NCBI RefSeq assembly: GCF_024346315.1
Contig: NZ_JAGQCS010000011.1
Span: 18,262 to 82,261 of the forward strand
Source of the DNA: Cyanobium sp. ATX 6F1
Lineage (GTDB): Bacteria > Cyanobacteriota > Cyanobacteriia > PCC-6307 > Cyanobiaceae
DNA: 64,000 bases
Direction of reading: 5' to 3'
In this document: positions 24,225 to 32,819 of the stretch, piece after piece
Layout: the number at the start of each line of letters is the position of its first letter
How positions within the stretch are numbered: the stretch's first letter is position 1
Translations under genes and position numbers: made by a program
Notes under the pieces: model-generated
Databases searched by the model: none
Told to the model about the DNA's origin: nothing
What the model saw: only the letters and a program-made list of their open reading frames with translations

Positions 24225-24772
24225 GCCTCCTGCGGCTCTCCACCGGCGAGGGCTGCGGCCTGGTGATCGGCGCCTACCCGCCGTTCCGTTATGACGCCCG
24301 AGGCGGTGGCGGCCTGGGAGAGCTGGGGCCAGCGAATCAGGCGGGGCTGCAGGCGCTGGAGTTCGACCCCACGGCCCTGCCAATCCCGCCGCTCACCTGG
24401 CGCACCACGCGCTTCCTCGGTCTGCCCCTGCCGCCAGGGCTCTCGATCGCCATCGAAGCGGAGCAGCTGGCCGGCAGCCTTGATTCCGCCACGGGCACCC
24501 TGGCCCTGCACTTCAAGGCCCGCTTCCACTTCGCCATCGGCTCCGTCTACCGCGCCCCGGCCCTGCAGGTCGACACCCAGCTCAGCTCCGGGGCCGTGAG
24601 CAGCCGCCGGCACCAGCGCAGCGGATCCCCCCTGGCGGCCGATGGCTCCGCTGTGCTCGTTGGTGTGGCGATGATTCCCCCCAGCGGCGAGGCCTGGCTC
24701 GATCGCTTCCTGGGTCTACCCGATGAGGCCCTGGCCGTGCTGCGCTGCCGCCTCACCCCCGCCGCCCGATGA
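24221..24772 (+). CDS. Conserved hypothetical protein
   Basis: The 183-residue protein starts at an ATG overlapping the PPC-glutaredoxin stop and ends with its own stop overlapping the next gene, so three genes form a tight operon. It contains beta-rich sequence (LALHFKARFHFAIGSVYRAPALQVDTQL) and no cysteine pair, signal peptide or membrane helix of note. It may be a lipid- or pigment-associated soluble protein, but no family is recognised. Confidence 0.75.
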   Translation: MSLLRLSTGEGCGLVIGAYPPFRYDARGGGGLGELGPANQAGLQALEFDPTALPIPPLTWRTTRFLGLPLPPGLSIAIEAEQLAGSLDSATGTLALHFKARFHFAIGSVYRAPALQVDTQLSSGAVSSRRHQRSGSPLAADGSAVLVGVAMIPPSGEAWLDRFLGLPDEALAVLRCRLTPAAR

Positions 24773-25008
24773 CCCCCACCTTCCAACGGATCGCCCTGCT
24801 GCTGGCCTGGGCCCTGATCTGGGGCACCGGCGGCTCCCTGATCGACGCCGGGCTGATCCAGGCCGGGGTCTATTCGCTCGAAACCGGCCAGCTGGGCACC
24901 GCCACCACCTTCGCCCTCTGGACCCTGGCCTGGGGCCCCCTGGGGCTCTGGCTCTACCGGCGGCTCAACCGCCCCGAGGATCCGCCGGAGGAGCCGCCCC
25001 AGGGGTGA
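24769..25008 (+). CDS. Small two-helix membrane protein
   Basis: The 79-residue protein has two hydrophobic helices (IALLLAWALIWGTGGSLIDAG, TTFALWTLAWGPLGLWLY) and a proline- and glutamate-rich tail. The start overlaps the preceding stop by four bases. Small thylakoid or plasma-membrane proteins of this sort are common in cyanobacteria. Function unknown. Confidence 0.75.
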   Translation: MTPTFQRIALLLAWALIWGTGGSLIDAGLIQAGVYSLETGQLGTATTFALWTLAWGPLGLWLYRRLNRPEDPPEEPPQG

Positions 25009-25044
25009 CACCAGCCAATCCCCTGCCCGACCCGTGGCGCGAAC

Positions 25045-25058
25045 AGTACAGACGTACT
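25045..25058 (+). promoter_or_regulatory. LexA-box-like operator AGTACAGACGTACT
   Basis: The sequence is an inverted repeat AGTAC-N4-GTACT that differs at one base from the cyanobacterial LexA consensus AGTACWNWTGTACT. It lies 29 bases upstream of the ATG at 25087, where a repressor would block transcription. This suggests DNA-damage control of the downstream gene. Confidence 0.6.
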
Positions 25059-25086
25059 AGCCTGCTGGCAGCATTCCCCGTTCCCC

Positions 25087-25410
25087 ATGGCGCCCGCGCT
25101 TCTCGATGGCGGCCCCCTCGGCGCCGTGTCCCTCAAGCCCGGCCAGATCGACCCCGCGGTCGAGCCCCTGCGCAAGGCCCGGCCCCAACGCTTCCGTGAT
25201 GCCCGCCCCGGCCACCTGGCGGTGGTGGCCATGGCCGGCCGCCCCTGGTTCATCGGCCGCGTCAGCGATCTCGACCGCGGCCATCGGGCCGCCCAGTCCT
25301 TCGCCCGGGTGATCGACATCGACACCGGCGAAATCCAGCGCATCCCCGCCCCCTGGATCGTGGAATTGCTGGGCGACGCGGCCCAAGCGGGGCCGTCTAT
25401 GGGGCAGTGA
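25087..25410 (+). CDS. Small hypothetical protein, DUF3104-like, possibly SOS-regulated
   Basis: The 107-residue protein has RPGHLAVVAMAGRPWFIGRVSDL and then RVIDIDTGEIQRIPAPWIVELL. This order resembles the cyanobacterial DUF3104 family, which has a GDLV.V...W..GQV segment followed by a DVDTG.I segment, though the match is moderate. The fold is probably a small beta barrel. The upstream LexA-like box suggests induction after DNA damage. No catalytic residues are evident. Confidence 0.7.
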   Translation: MAPALLDGGPLGAVSLKPGQIDPAVEPLRKARPQRFRDARPGHLAVVAMAGRPWFIGRVSDLDRGHRAAQSFARVIDIDTGEIQRIPAPWIVELLGDAAQAGPSMGQ

Positions 25411-25577
25411 TGCCTTCGCCAGGTGGCTTGGGTGCAGCGCTGGAAGGGGTTGAGCCGCCGAAGGATTCGCTCCGGACAGGGCTACTCAGTCCCGCTGACA
25501 TGCCTTACCTTCAGGCCAAGGAATGACCGTTCCGCCGAAAGGCTGAATCAATCCTTTCCTGTGCTGCAGATCACCCC

Positions 25578-25925
25578 TTGGCCGAAGCATCGGAAACCCC
25601 GGACTATCCCCTTCGCCAGAAGCGGCAGCGCCTGCCGTCCTCCATGGCGCGGGTGGATGCCACCTTCTTCAGCCCCAATGGGAAAAGCATCCACGGTCGG
25701 CTCTGGGACATCAGCCCCACCGGCGCCGGCCTCCAGTTCAACCACGACGTGACGATCGCCGAAAACACCATCGGCCGGCTTGTGCTTGAGCACAGCTACA
25801 GCAAAGCTGAACTGGAGCTGGAGGTGGAGGTGTGCTGGGTCGCGCACGGCCCCTCGTCGTCGCTGATGGGCACCGTGTTCTCCAGGACGCTCAAGCTGGG
25901 AACGTTCCTGGACCAATACCTTTAA
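25578..25925 (+). CDS. PilZ-domain c-di-GMP receptor-like protein
   Basis: The 115-residue protein is a single PilZ domain: an RQKRQR stretch gives the RxxxR arginines, and DISPTGAGLQF gives the D/N-x-S-x-x-G motif, so c-di-GMP binding is expected. The TTG at 25578 is preferred because the first in-frame ATG (25644) lies after the RxxxR motif. It might regulate motility or surface polysaccharide; a BcsA-like synthase lies 3.5 kb away on the other strand. Confidence 0.85.
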   Translation: MAEASETPDYPLRQKRQRLPSSMARVDATFFSPNGKSIHGRLWDISPTGAGLQFNHDVTIAENTIGRLVLEHSYSKAELELEVEVCWVAHGPSSSLMGTVFSRTLKLGTFLDQYL

Positions 25926-26362
25926 TCCCCCTCCTCAGGCCGCCTGGCCCGGCCCCGGTTGCCCTTGATCCGGGCCCTGAGCCGCTTAGCCATGAGCCGC
26001 CGCTCCACCGAGCCCTTCGAGGGTCGGGTGGGTCGGCGCGGCGGCGGCGGCGGGCTGATCGCCCAGCGCAACAGCTCCTGCAGGCGCCGCAGGGCGACCT
26101 GCCTGTTGAGCCATTGGGAGCGCTCCTCGCTGGCCGTGATCACCACCGTGCCCTCCACCAGCCGGCCCGCCAGGCGCTGCAGCGCCCGCTGCTGGAGCGC
26201 CCGTGGCAGGGCCTCCGAGGCTTCCAGGGCAAACACCAGTTCCACCCGCGAATCCGTGGTGTTCACCCCCTGCCCCCCCGGTCCCGAGGAGCGCGAGAAG
26301 CGCCAGGCCAGCTCCCGGGCGGGAATCGTCAGCGTTTCGCTCAGTTTCAGATCGCCCGCCAT
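25922..26362 (-). CDS. arfB: ArfB/YaeJ-type peptidyl-tRNA hydrolase
   Basis: The 146-residue protein has the class I release-factor catalytic loop SSGPGGQGVNTTDSRVEL with the GGQ motif, preceded by LTIPARELAWRFSR. It lacks the stop-codon-recognition domains of RF1/RF2. The C-terminal tail is basic (KRLRARIKGNRGRARR), as in ArfB, where it enters the empty mRNA channel of stalled ribosomes. It rescues ribosomes lacking a stop codon. The stop overlaps the PilZ stop on the other strand by four bases. Confidence 0.93.
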   Translation of the reverse strand: MAGDLKLSETLTIPARELAWRFSRSSGPGGQGVNTTDSRVELVFALEASEALPRALQQRALQRLAGRLVEGTVVITASEERSQWLNRQVALRRLQELLRWAISPPPPPRRPTRPSKGSVERRLMAKRLRARIKGNRGRARRPEEGD

Positions 26363-26385
26363 TCCTCCCCCACGGTCTCAACCGC

Positions 26386-26700
26386 TCAAGGCTGAGCGGA
26401 GTGTTCACGCTTGTTCAACCGCTTCACCGCCAGTGCCGCCTCCGTGGCCGTCACCGCGGCCACCAGCAGCAGGCCCCCGAGGCCGATCAGTTGGTTCTGC
26501 TGCTTGGCCATGGCTTCCGCCCCCTGAGCCAACAGCGCTCCAAGCACGAACCAGGCACTGGTGACGGCCGAGGTGATCCAGTAGGCCTTCCAGCGGCGTT
26601 GGTAGATGTATCCGGTGCCCAGGCCCGGCACCACGTTCAACAGCGCCGCCACCCAGCCTGATGAGGCGGCCAGGATGGTGTCTTGGCTGGGTGTCGTCAC
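26386..26700 (-). CDS. Small membrane protein (TM2-like)
   Basis: This 104-residue protein has three hydrophobic segments: AALLNVVPGLGTGYIYQ, WITSAVTSAWFVLGALLAQ, and LIGLGGLLLVAAVTATEAAL. The first resembles the PG.G..Y.GR..KG pattern of TM2-type proteins (PGLGTGYIYQRRWKAYWI). A basic tail follows. It is divergent from and partly overlaps the open frame upstream of the fibrillin gene. Function unknown. Confidence 0.7.
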   Translation of the reverse strand: MTTPSQDTILAASSGWVAALLNVVPGLGTGYIYQRRWKAYWITSAVTSAWFVLGALLAQGAEAMAKQQNQLIGLGGLLLVAAVTATEAALAVKRLNKREHSAQP

Positions 26701-26780
26701 AGGATCGCTGCGAATGCCCTGAACTCTGGCGACACCCGGCCGCCACTGTTGCCATCACGGTTGCCATGAAGGTTGCGAGG

Positions 26781-27344
26781 ATGGTGACCATGCCCCCTGA
26801 TCCAAGCCTCCGCAGTCAGCTGCTCATCGCCCTGCAACGCCCCGAGCGGGCCCCGAGCGGGTCCATCCGCACCCTGATCGAAGCCCTGGAGCGGGAGCAA
26901 CCGGCCGACCTTGATCAGCAGCTCGATCAGCTGGCGGGGGTCTGGGAGTTGCGTTGGAGCAGCGGGCCCAGGCCCGAACGGCTCCTGGGACCCTGGGCCC
27001 AGAGCCTGCAGCTGCTCGACCCCGCCCAGGGCCGCGCCTTGAATGTGTTGAGGCTGAGCGGGCTGGATGGCCTGGGGCAGATCACGGCGTCGGCCGCGAT
27101 CGAGCGGATTGGCCCGCGGCGACTGAGTGTGCGCTTCGAGCAGGTCGGCTGGAGCGGTCCGCGCCTCGGAGGCCGGCGGCTGGATCTGCTGCGAAGCGTG
27201 CGCCAGAGCTTTCCCGCCTGGCTCGATGTCACCGTGCTGGATCAGGAGCTGCGCATCTGCCGAGGCAACGCCGGCAGCCTGTTTGCCCTCACCCGTCTGC
27301 CGCTGGAGCTCAGCGCATTCCCATGGCCGAGCGGATCTGGTTGA
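26781..27344 (+). CDS. PAP/fibrillin family lipid-associated protein
   Basis: The ~187-residue protein matches the plastid-lipid-associated/fibrillin family: DQLDQLAGVWELRWSSGPRP, QITASAAIERIGPRRLSVRFEQV, and a late ELRICRGNAGSLFALTRLP. The family forms a lipocalin-like barrel and coats thylakoid lipid structures in plants and cyanobacteria. The frame is open far upstream; ATG 26781 and 26790 are the plausible starts, because both come just before PPDPSLRSQLLIAL, where the conserved part begins. Confidence 0.85.
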   Translation: MVTMPPDPSLRSQLLIALQRPERAPSGSIRTLIEALEREQPADLDQQLDQLAGVWELRWSSGPRPERLLGPWAQSLQLLDPAQGRALNVLRLSGLDGLGQITASAAIERIGPRRLSVRFEQVGWSGPRLGGRRLDLLRSVRQSFPAWLDVTVLDQELRICRGNAGSLFALTRLPLELSAFPWPSGSG

Positions 27345-27681
27345 GGCAGAGCTGACCACTGGAGCAGGTGTTGATCAGACGGCCGTTCACCTGGGCCAGC
27401 GGAGTGCCCAGGGGTGGTGCGGCCGCCTCGGCGGGGGCGGCGCTCCCCCCTCCGCTGGCCGAACTGCCTGAGAAACCAGCGGGAGCGAAGGACGACGGCT
27501 GGCTGCCGTTGACGGCCGCGCGGGCTGCGCTGAGGGCGCCGGCGTATTGGGGCATGGCCGTGTTGTTGAGCGCTCCCTGGGCCGCCCCGGCGGCGGTGAC
27601 ATCGAGCAGGGTCTGGGCCTGGAGGGGCGCACCCCAGCCCAGGAGCACCAACAGCAACAGCGGCAGCGGGCGGTGGGTCAC
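27310..27681 (-). CDS. Small secreted protein with signal peptide
   Basis: Starting at GTG 27681, the 123-residue product has a clear signal peptide (LPLLLLVLLGWGAPLQAQ) and a mature region rich in alanine, serine and glycine, ending in NTCSSGQLCLNQIRSAMG with two cysteines that could form a disulphide. The longer frame continues upstream over the start of the opposite-strand gene and is rejected. Its end overlaps the fibrillin gene's end by 35 bases, tail to tail. No family recognised. Confidence 0.65.
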   Translation of the reverse strand: MTHRPLPLLLLVLLGWGAPLQAQTLLDVTAAGAAQGALNNTAMPQYAGALSAARAAVNGSQPSSFAPAGFSGSSASGGGSAAPAEAAAPPLGTPLAQVNGRLINTCSSGQLCLNQIRSAMGMR

Positions 27682-27732
27682 AGGGCGGGTGTGGGGCGCA
27701 ACAGTGAGCTTCAACCTAGCGGCGCTCTCCGC

Positions 27733-28269
27733 ATGGATCCGGTCTTCGTCTACGGCACCCTCAAACGCGGCCAGGTCAACCACCACTGGCTGCGGGGTGC
27801 CGCCTTTCTGGGGCGCCGGCGCCTGGGCGGTGCCTGTCTCTACGACCTGGGGCCCTACCCCATGGCCGTCCCCGGAGACGGCCTGATCCATGGCGAGCTG
27901 TTCGCGGTCGATGGCCCGGGCCTGCTGCGGCTCGATGGGCTTGAGGATGTGCCCCTGCTCTATCAGCGCCACCGACGGCCCCTCGCTGACGGCACCCTCG
28001 CCTGGACCTACCTCGGCCAGGCGCCCCAGGTGGCCGGCCGAGCGCTGGTGCCCTTCGCGGACTGGGGCAGCACACCGGTGTTCCTGAGCGAGCCGATCGC
28101 CCACCAGGATCCCCCCCTGACGGTGTTGGCGGCGGATAGGCGCACGGGAGTGGTGCAGCATCTTACGCCGGCTGAGCTGCGGCGCTGGGAGCGCCAGGGG
28201 CTGCAGAGCCTGCAGGTGAGCGGCCCAGGTGGTGAGAACTTCCTGGCGCTGGCTCCTACGGCGCCTTGA
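27733..28269 (+). CDS. Gamma-glutamylcyclotransferase-like (AIG2/GGCT) protein
   Basis: The 178-residue protein begins MDPVFVYGTLKRGQVNHHWL, with the YGTL motif that binds the gamma-glutamyl substrate, and has the usual GLIHGELFAVDGPGLLRLDGLE segment, whose glutamate is the likely catalytic base. Relatives cyclise gamma-glutamyl peptides to 5-oxoproline or process gamma-glutamylamines. The ATG at 27733 is supported by the motif at residue 6. The last 40 residues (VQHLTPAELRRWERQGLQSL) go beyond the core domain. Confidence 0.9.
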   Translation: MDPVFVYGTLKRGQVNHHWLRGAAFLGRRRLGGACLYDLGPYPMAVPGDGLIHGELFAVDGPGLLRLDGLEDVPLLYQRHRRPLADGTLAWTYLGQAPQVAGRALVPFADWGSTPVFLSEPIAHQDPPLTVLAADRRTGVVQHLTPAELRRWERQGLQSLQVSGPGGENFLALAPTAP

Positions 28270-29149
28270 TCGGCAACGAGATCACCTGCTCGATCCGCCC
28301 CAGCAACCGAGGGGGCGCCCCCGCAACCTGCACCGTCACCAGATCCGGGCGGCCGGCCAACACCTTGAGACCCGCTCCGAGGGGAAGACGGCGCTCCCCC
28401 TTGAACAGCCCCCAATAGAGCTGGTTGCCCCTGGCGTCCTGCACATCCAGCCAACTCACCCCGCTGGCCTTGAACACCACCTGGGGGGATGGCTCGCTGC
28501 TGGCGGGGGCATCACTGGCCGGGCCATCGCTGGCAGGAACTGTGCTGGCAGGGGACTCGGCGTCCTGCAGGGGCGAGGCCGTCTGGGGCCTCAGTCGCTG
28601 CAGGCCAACCACCACCGCTGCCGCCAGCAGCGCCACCCCCAGCGAAAGTCCCAGCAGGCCTGCGCCCCGGCGCAGACGCCCAACGGAAAACCCCTGGGGC
28701 AGCCATTGGGGCAGCACCCAGTGGCGCACGGTGATCGCCTGCTCGCCCCCCAGTCCCTCCGACGCCACCGATGGCTCAGCTGCCCGGGCTGGCGCGGCTG
28801 GCGAACTCTGAGCCGCCGGAGGTCCGGGCGGGCGCGGCGGCAACTCAACCTTGGCGGGGGCGGTCCCGCCGGCGGCGGGCAGGGCCGGGCGACCGCCTGG
28901 GGGTTCGCCGCTGCCCAGGACGTGGCGCACCTGGTCCAGCAACAGTTGGTTTTCCTCCGCGATCAGCCGCTGTTGATCCAGCAGCGGTTCCAGGCGTTGT
29001 TCGAACTTGCGCTCGAACATCTGCGGCAGTTCCCCCAGCAGACCCTCCAGGTCCGCCAGTTGGGCGCGTGCCTCATCGAGTTCCCGCTGCAACGCCTCGA
29101 TCTCCTGCGGGTCATCCGAGGGCTGGTCATTGGATCGGTCCTCGGACAA
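28256..29149 (-). CDS. Membrane protein with coiled coil and RodZ-like DUF4115 domain
   Basis: The 297-residue protein starts at TTG 29149, preceded by a strong GGAGGGGAG ribosome site; the longer frame upstream is proline-rich filler that overlaps the glycosyltransferase gene. Order: a coiled coil (EIEALQRELDEARAQLADLEGLLGEL, residues 14-75), a proline-rich linker, one transmembrane helix (GAGLLGLSLGVALLAAAVVVGL), and an outer DUF4115 domain (VVFKASGVSWLDVQDARGNQLYWGLFKGERRLPL). DUF4115 is the C-terminal domain of the cell-shape protein RodZ, but the N-terminal helix-turn-helix of RodZ is missing. A cell-envelope role is likely. Confidence 0.8.
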   Translation of the reverse strand: MSEDRSNDQPSDDPQEIEALQRELDEARAQLADLEGLLGELPQMFERKFEQRLEPLLDQQRLIAEENQLLLDQVRHVLGSGEPPGGRPALPAAGGTAPAKVELPPRPPGPPAAQSSPAAPARAAEPSVASEGLGGEQAITVRHWVLPQWLPQGFSVGRLRRGAGLLGLSLGVALLAAAVVVGLQRLRPQTASPLQDAESPASTVPASDGPASDAPASSEPSPQVVFKASGVSWLDVQDARGNQLYWGLFKGERRLPLGAGLKVLAGRPDLVTVQVAGAPPRLLGRIEQVISLPIKAP

Positions 29150-29241
29150 AGGTTGCTCCCCTCCTGCTGCGCGTTGGAATCTGCTGACCAGGAAGCTGGC
29201 CTGCGGCTCGGCCCGAACCCGGCTCGAAACCGTGCGGAAAG

Positions 29242-31407
29242 TCAGATTAACGGGCCCGCGCCGCCCTGCCCTGACGCCGACACCTGAGCGGTTCGGTGGT
29301 TCTGAGGCAACAGGCTGCGGTGGAACCAGCCGCCTCCCCCCAGGGGTGACACCAGCCGCAGGACCGCCGCCAGCAGTGCCCGGGGCTCGAACGGCGCCTG
29401 GCGGGTGGGCCAGAGGCCACAGCGGCGGTAGAGCTCCCGTTGCAGGGCTTGGCGGGTTTCGCCCTCCAGGCCGTGCCAACGCCCCCCCAGCCGCACGCCG
29501 CCGCGCCCCGCCGGATCCAGCCGCTCCACCCGCAAGGCCAACCGCGTCGCCTCAGGAAGGAGACCCACCAGTTCAAGAATCGCCCCTAGCCCTGGGGGCG
29601 CCGCGCCGGAGTCAAGCCGCAGCTCGACCCCCTCCTCCCCGATCGCCCGCAGCCGGGCCGCCCAGGTGCTGGCCCCATCGCCCAGGCTCACGACCTGGTC
29701 GCGGGCGAACCAGGGGGCCGCGCTCTGGGGCAGGCGGTCCCAGCAGGTGCGCAGGGCCAGCAGCAGCAGCAGCACACTCAAACCCGACCACACCAGCCCC
29801 AGGGCCTGGCCGGCGGGGGTCAGGGCGGCAACGGCAACCTCACGCGCCGGATCAGCCCCGATCACCAGGTGCACCAGGTTGAGCAGCTGCGCCGCCAGCA
29901 ACGCCAGCAGTGGAACCAGCAACCAGGGCTCGGGGCCAGGTCGTCGGCCTGGACTGAGCGCCTTGGGGGTGACATGGAACCGTTGCGGGTGGCCGAAGCC
30001 GGTGGCGAGCACGGCCGCGGTGATCGGCACCAGGAAGATCCAGCGGTAGAGCTCCGGCATGAGGGCGGAGCGGGAGCCGCGGCTGAACCAACCCAGCAGC
30101 AGCAGCTGGCCCAGGTAAAACGGCAGGGCGATCCCCAGCAAGCCGCCGGCGCTCAGCCGGATCGGCACCACCCCCAGCAGCCCCAGGCTCAGGGGCATCA
30201 GCAGCAGCAGCAACTGGGGGATCACGTTGAACCAGTGCTGGATGCCCTCCAGGTAGGCGAGGCGCTGCAGCGGGCTGAGCCCGGGGATCGTGAGCGGGTT
30301 GGCTCCGGTGCGCAGGGTCTGCAGGGTGCCGCTGGCCCAGCGGCTGCGCTGGCGTGCCATGGCCGCCGCCGTCAGCGGGGCCAGGCCGGCGCTGAGCTTC
30401 TCGTCGAGGTAGAGGTTGCGGTAGCCGGCGGCGGTGATCCGGATGCCGGTGGCCAGATCCTCCGAGGCGGTGCCGGTTTCGAAGCGTCCCACCACCTCCA
30501 GGGCCGAACGGCGCACCACGAAGGAGGTGCCGGCGCAGACCACCGCCCCCACGGCCGCCCGGGTTGGCTCGATCCAGCGGTAGAAGCTCTCCTCATCGGG
30601 CATCAGCCAGCGCTCCAGGCGCAGGTTGCGCATCACCGGATCGGCCGTCATGTACGACTGGGGGGTCTGCACGAAGCCCACGGCCGGGTCGGCGAACAGC
30701 CCCACCGTGCGCCGCAGGAAGGGCTCCAGCGGCACCACATCGGCATCGAACACCACCACCAGCTCGCCGTCGGCGTGCCCCAGGGCGTGGTTGAGGTTGC
30801 CCGCCTTGGCGTGGATCCTGTCGGTGCGGCTCAGGTAACGGCAACCCAGACGCGCGCACAGTTGCTGCAGCTCCGGCCGGCCGCTGTCATCCAGCAGCCA
30901 CACCCGGTGGTGGGGGTAGTCGATCGCCAGGCAACCGCGCAGGCAACGCTCGATCAGCTCCGGCGGCTCGCCGTAGCTCGGAACCAGCACATCCACGCTC
31001 GGCCAGGCGGGCTCCCCAGGCCCCGCCGGCGGCGGAGCGTTCGGCTCGGCCAGCGGCCGATGGGGAAACCAGGTGAGGCCCAGCTGCAGGAAGCCATTGG
31101 TCAGCAGCACCAGCTCCGCCACCAGCATCAGCAGGCTCAGCCCAGCGGCCTCCGGTGTGGCCAGGTTGAGGGTGGAGCTGAGCCGCCAGAGCAGATAGCG
31201 CAGCCCCAGCAGGGCCAGCACCACCACCGCCGATCGCCGCGCCGCCAGGGGCTGGCTGGCCTCAGCGCGCCAGGAGAGCCCCAGGGCCCAGACCAGCACC
31301 GCCAGCAGCACCCAGGCTTCGGCGCCACGGGGGGCCAGGGCGGCCACCAGCAGGGGCAGAGCCCCCCAGAGCAGATAGGGCAGGGAGGTGATGGGAGATC
31401 GCTCCAT
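29242..31407 (-). CDS. BcsA/CesA-like processive glycosyltransferase
   Basis: The 721-residue protein is a family 2 glycosyltransferase within a multi-helix membrane protein. Catalytic motifs are VLVPSYGEPPELIERC, the DxD motif VVFDADVVPLEPFLRR, the acceptor-site segment TASEDLATGIRI and QRSRWASGTLQTLR (Q-x-x-R-W). Hydrophobic helices precede and follow this block. The C-terminal ~130 residues are a degenerate PilZ-like domain (VSLGDGASTWAARLRAIGEEGVELRLDSG) without an evident RxxxR motif. It most likely makes a beta-linked polysaccharide such as cellulose. No bcsB or bcsZ gene is adjacent. Confidence 0.9.
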   Translation of the reverse strand: MERSPITSLPYLLWGALPLLVAALAPRGAEAWVLLAVLVWALGLSWRAEASQPLAARRSAVVVLALLGLRYLLWRLSSTLNLATPEAAGLSLLMLVAELVLLTNGFLQLGLTWFPHRPLAEPNAPPPAGPGEPAWPSVDVLVPSYGEPPELIERCLRGCLAIDYPHHRVWLLDDSGRPELQQLCARLGCRYLSRTDRIHAKAGNLNHALGHADGELVVVFDADVVPLEPFLRRTVGLFADPAVGFVQTPQSYMTADPVMRNLRLERWLMPDEESFYRWIEPTRAAVGAVVCAGTSFVVRRSALEVVGRFETGTASEDLATGIRITAAGYRNLYLDEKLSAGLAPLTAAAMARQRSRWASGTLQTLRTGANPLTIPGLSPLQRLAYLEGIQHWFNVIPQLLLLLMPLSLGLLGVVPIRLSAGGLLGIALPFYLGQLLLLGWFSRGSRSALMPELYRWIFLVPITAAVLATGFGHPQRFHVTPKALSPGRRPGPEPWLLVPLLALLAAQLLNLVHLVIGADPAREVAVAALTPAGQALGLVWSGLSVLLLLLALRTCWDRLPQSAAPWFARDQVVSLGDGASTWAARLRAIGEEGVELRLDSGAAPPGLGAILELVGLLPEATRLALRVERLDPAGRGGVRLGGRWHGLEGETRQALQRELYRRCGLWPTRQAPFEPRALLAAVLRLVSPLGGGGWFHRSLLPQNHRTAQVSASGQGGAGPLI

Positions 31408-31664
31408 TGGAGACTGATTCCTACCGGCGACGGGACCGACTGGATGGGTTGAGGCTCAGGGCTTGAAGCTGTCCAAAACCTCGGCCGTTGCGAGACAGCT
31501 CAACGCGGTTGAGCGGCTCGAACGAGCCGAGGCGGGTTCCCGGTGATGTAACCAACCGTAAAGCCAATGCAACGAAACATTGAGCGCCGATGGCTGGGCG
31601 GGTGGCGGCGGCAGGCCCACCCAGCCCTGGCAAAGCGATAGGTTCCCATCAGCACGGCCTTCCC

Positions 31665-32819
31665 ATGGTTTCGCCCCCCGCGCAGCAGGCGCTCTCCACC
31701 CTCTCCGCCTCCGCTCAAGGCGGGGCTCCGATCGGCGTGATGATCTGCGGCCATGGCAGCCGCAACCGCCTGGCGGTGGCCGAGTTCGCCCAGCTGGCCG
31801 AGGGCCTGCGCCGCCAACTGCCCCAGATCCCGGTCGAATACGGCTACCTGGAGTTCGCCCGGCCGATCCTGCGGGATGGCCTGGAGCGCCTGCGGCAGCA
31901 AGGGGTGGGCCGGGTGCTGGCGGTGCCGGGGATGCTGTTCGCCGCCGGCCATGCCAAGAACGACATCCCCTCGGTGCTCAACACCTACGCCGCCGAGACC
32001 GGGCTGCAGATCGACTACGGCCGCGAACTGGGCATCGACCTCAAGATGATCCAGGCGGCCGGGGCGCGCATCCGCGAGGCCCTTGATCGCGCCCCAGTGG
32101 GACCAAATGGTCCCATCCCCCTGCACGACACCCTGCTGGTGGTGGTGGGCCGCGGTTCCTCCGATCCCGACGCCAACTCCAACGTCGCCAAGGTGACGCG
32201 GATGCTGGTGGAGGGCTTCGGCTTCGGCTGGGGCGAAACGCTCTATTCCGGTGTCACCTTCCCGCTGGTGGAACCGGGCCTGCGCCACGTGGTGCGGCTG
32301 GGCTACCGCCGCATCCTGGTCTTTCCCTATTTCCTGTTCTCGGGCGTGCTGGTGAGCCGCATCCGCCAGCACAGCGAGCGCGTGGCGGCCGAGCATCCCG
32401 AGGTGGAGTTCCTGCCGGTCGACTACCTGGGGGATCACCCGCTGGTGATCGACACCTTCATCGAGCGGGTGGAGGAGGTGGTGCGGGGCGACACCAACAT
32501 GAACTGCTCCCTGTGCAAATACCGGGCCCAGGTGCTCGGCTTCGAGCGCGAGGTGGGCGCCCCCCAGGAGAGTCATCACCACCACGTCGAGGGGCTCTGT
32601 GAAGCCTGCGACCTCTGCGAGAACGAGTGCACCGGCGCCTGCCAGAGCGACGGCGTTCCGATCCCGGTGGCCGGCCACGACCACGGGCCTCACCACAGCC
32701 ATGAGCACAGCCATAGCCATGCCCACGGCCCCCACCATCCGCCCTACCCCCACGCCGATCACCCCCTCGGACCCCGCAGCCTGAGGACGAACCCACCGGA
32801 GCAGGAACCGCCTTCCTGA
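31665..32819 (+). CDS. cbiX: CbiX-type sirohydrochlorin chelatase with Cys-rich and His-rich tail
   Basis: The 384-residue protein has two CbiX-type halves. The first starts IGVMICGHGSRNRLAVAEFAQL, with the metal-binding histidine, and continues PVEYGYLEFARPIL and GHAKNDIPSVL. The second has VVVGRGSSDPDANSNVAKV and VFPYFLFSGVLVSRI. It inserts cobalt or iron into sirohydrochlorin for cobalamin or siroheme. After residue 285 come CSLCKYRAQVLGFE and CEACDLCENECTGAC, then a histidine-rich end (HDHGPHHSHEHSHSHAHG). These may hold an Fe-S cluster and buffer nickel or cobalt. The ATG at 31665 fits the first domain. Confidence 0.93.
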   Translation: MVSPPAQQALSTLSASAQGGAPIGVMICGHGSRNRLAVAEFAQLAEGLRRQLPQIPVEYGYLEFARPILRDGLERLRQQGVGRVLAVPGMLFAAGHAKNDIPSVLNTYAAETGLQIDYGRELGIDLKMIQAAGARIREALDRAPVGPNGPIPLHDTLLVVVGRGSSDPDANSNVAKVTRMLVEGFGFGWGETLYSGVTFPLVEPGLRHVVRLGYRRILVFPYFLFSGVLVSRIRQHSERVAAEHPEVEFLPVDYLGDHPLVIDTFIERVEEVVRGDTNMNCSLCKYRAQVLGFEREVGAPQESHHHHVEGLCEACDLCENECTGACQSDGVPIPVAGHDHGPHHSHEHSHSHAHGPHHPPYPHADHPLGPRSLRTNPPEQEPPS

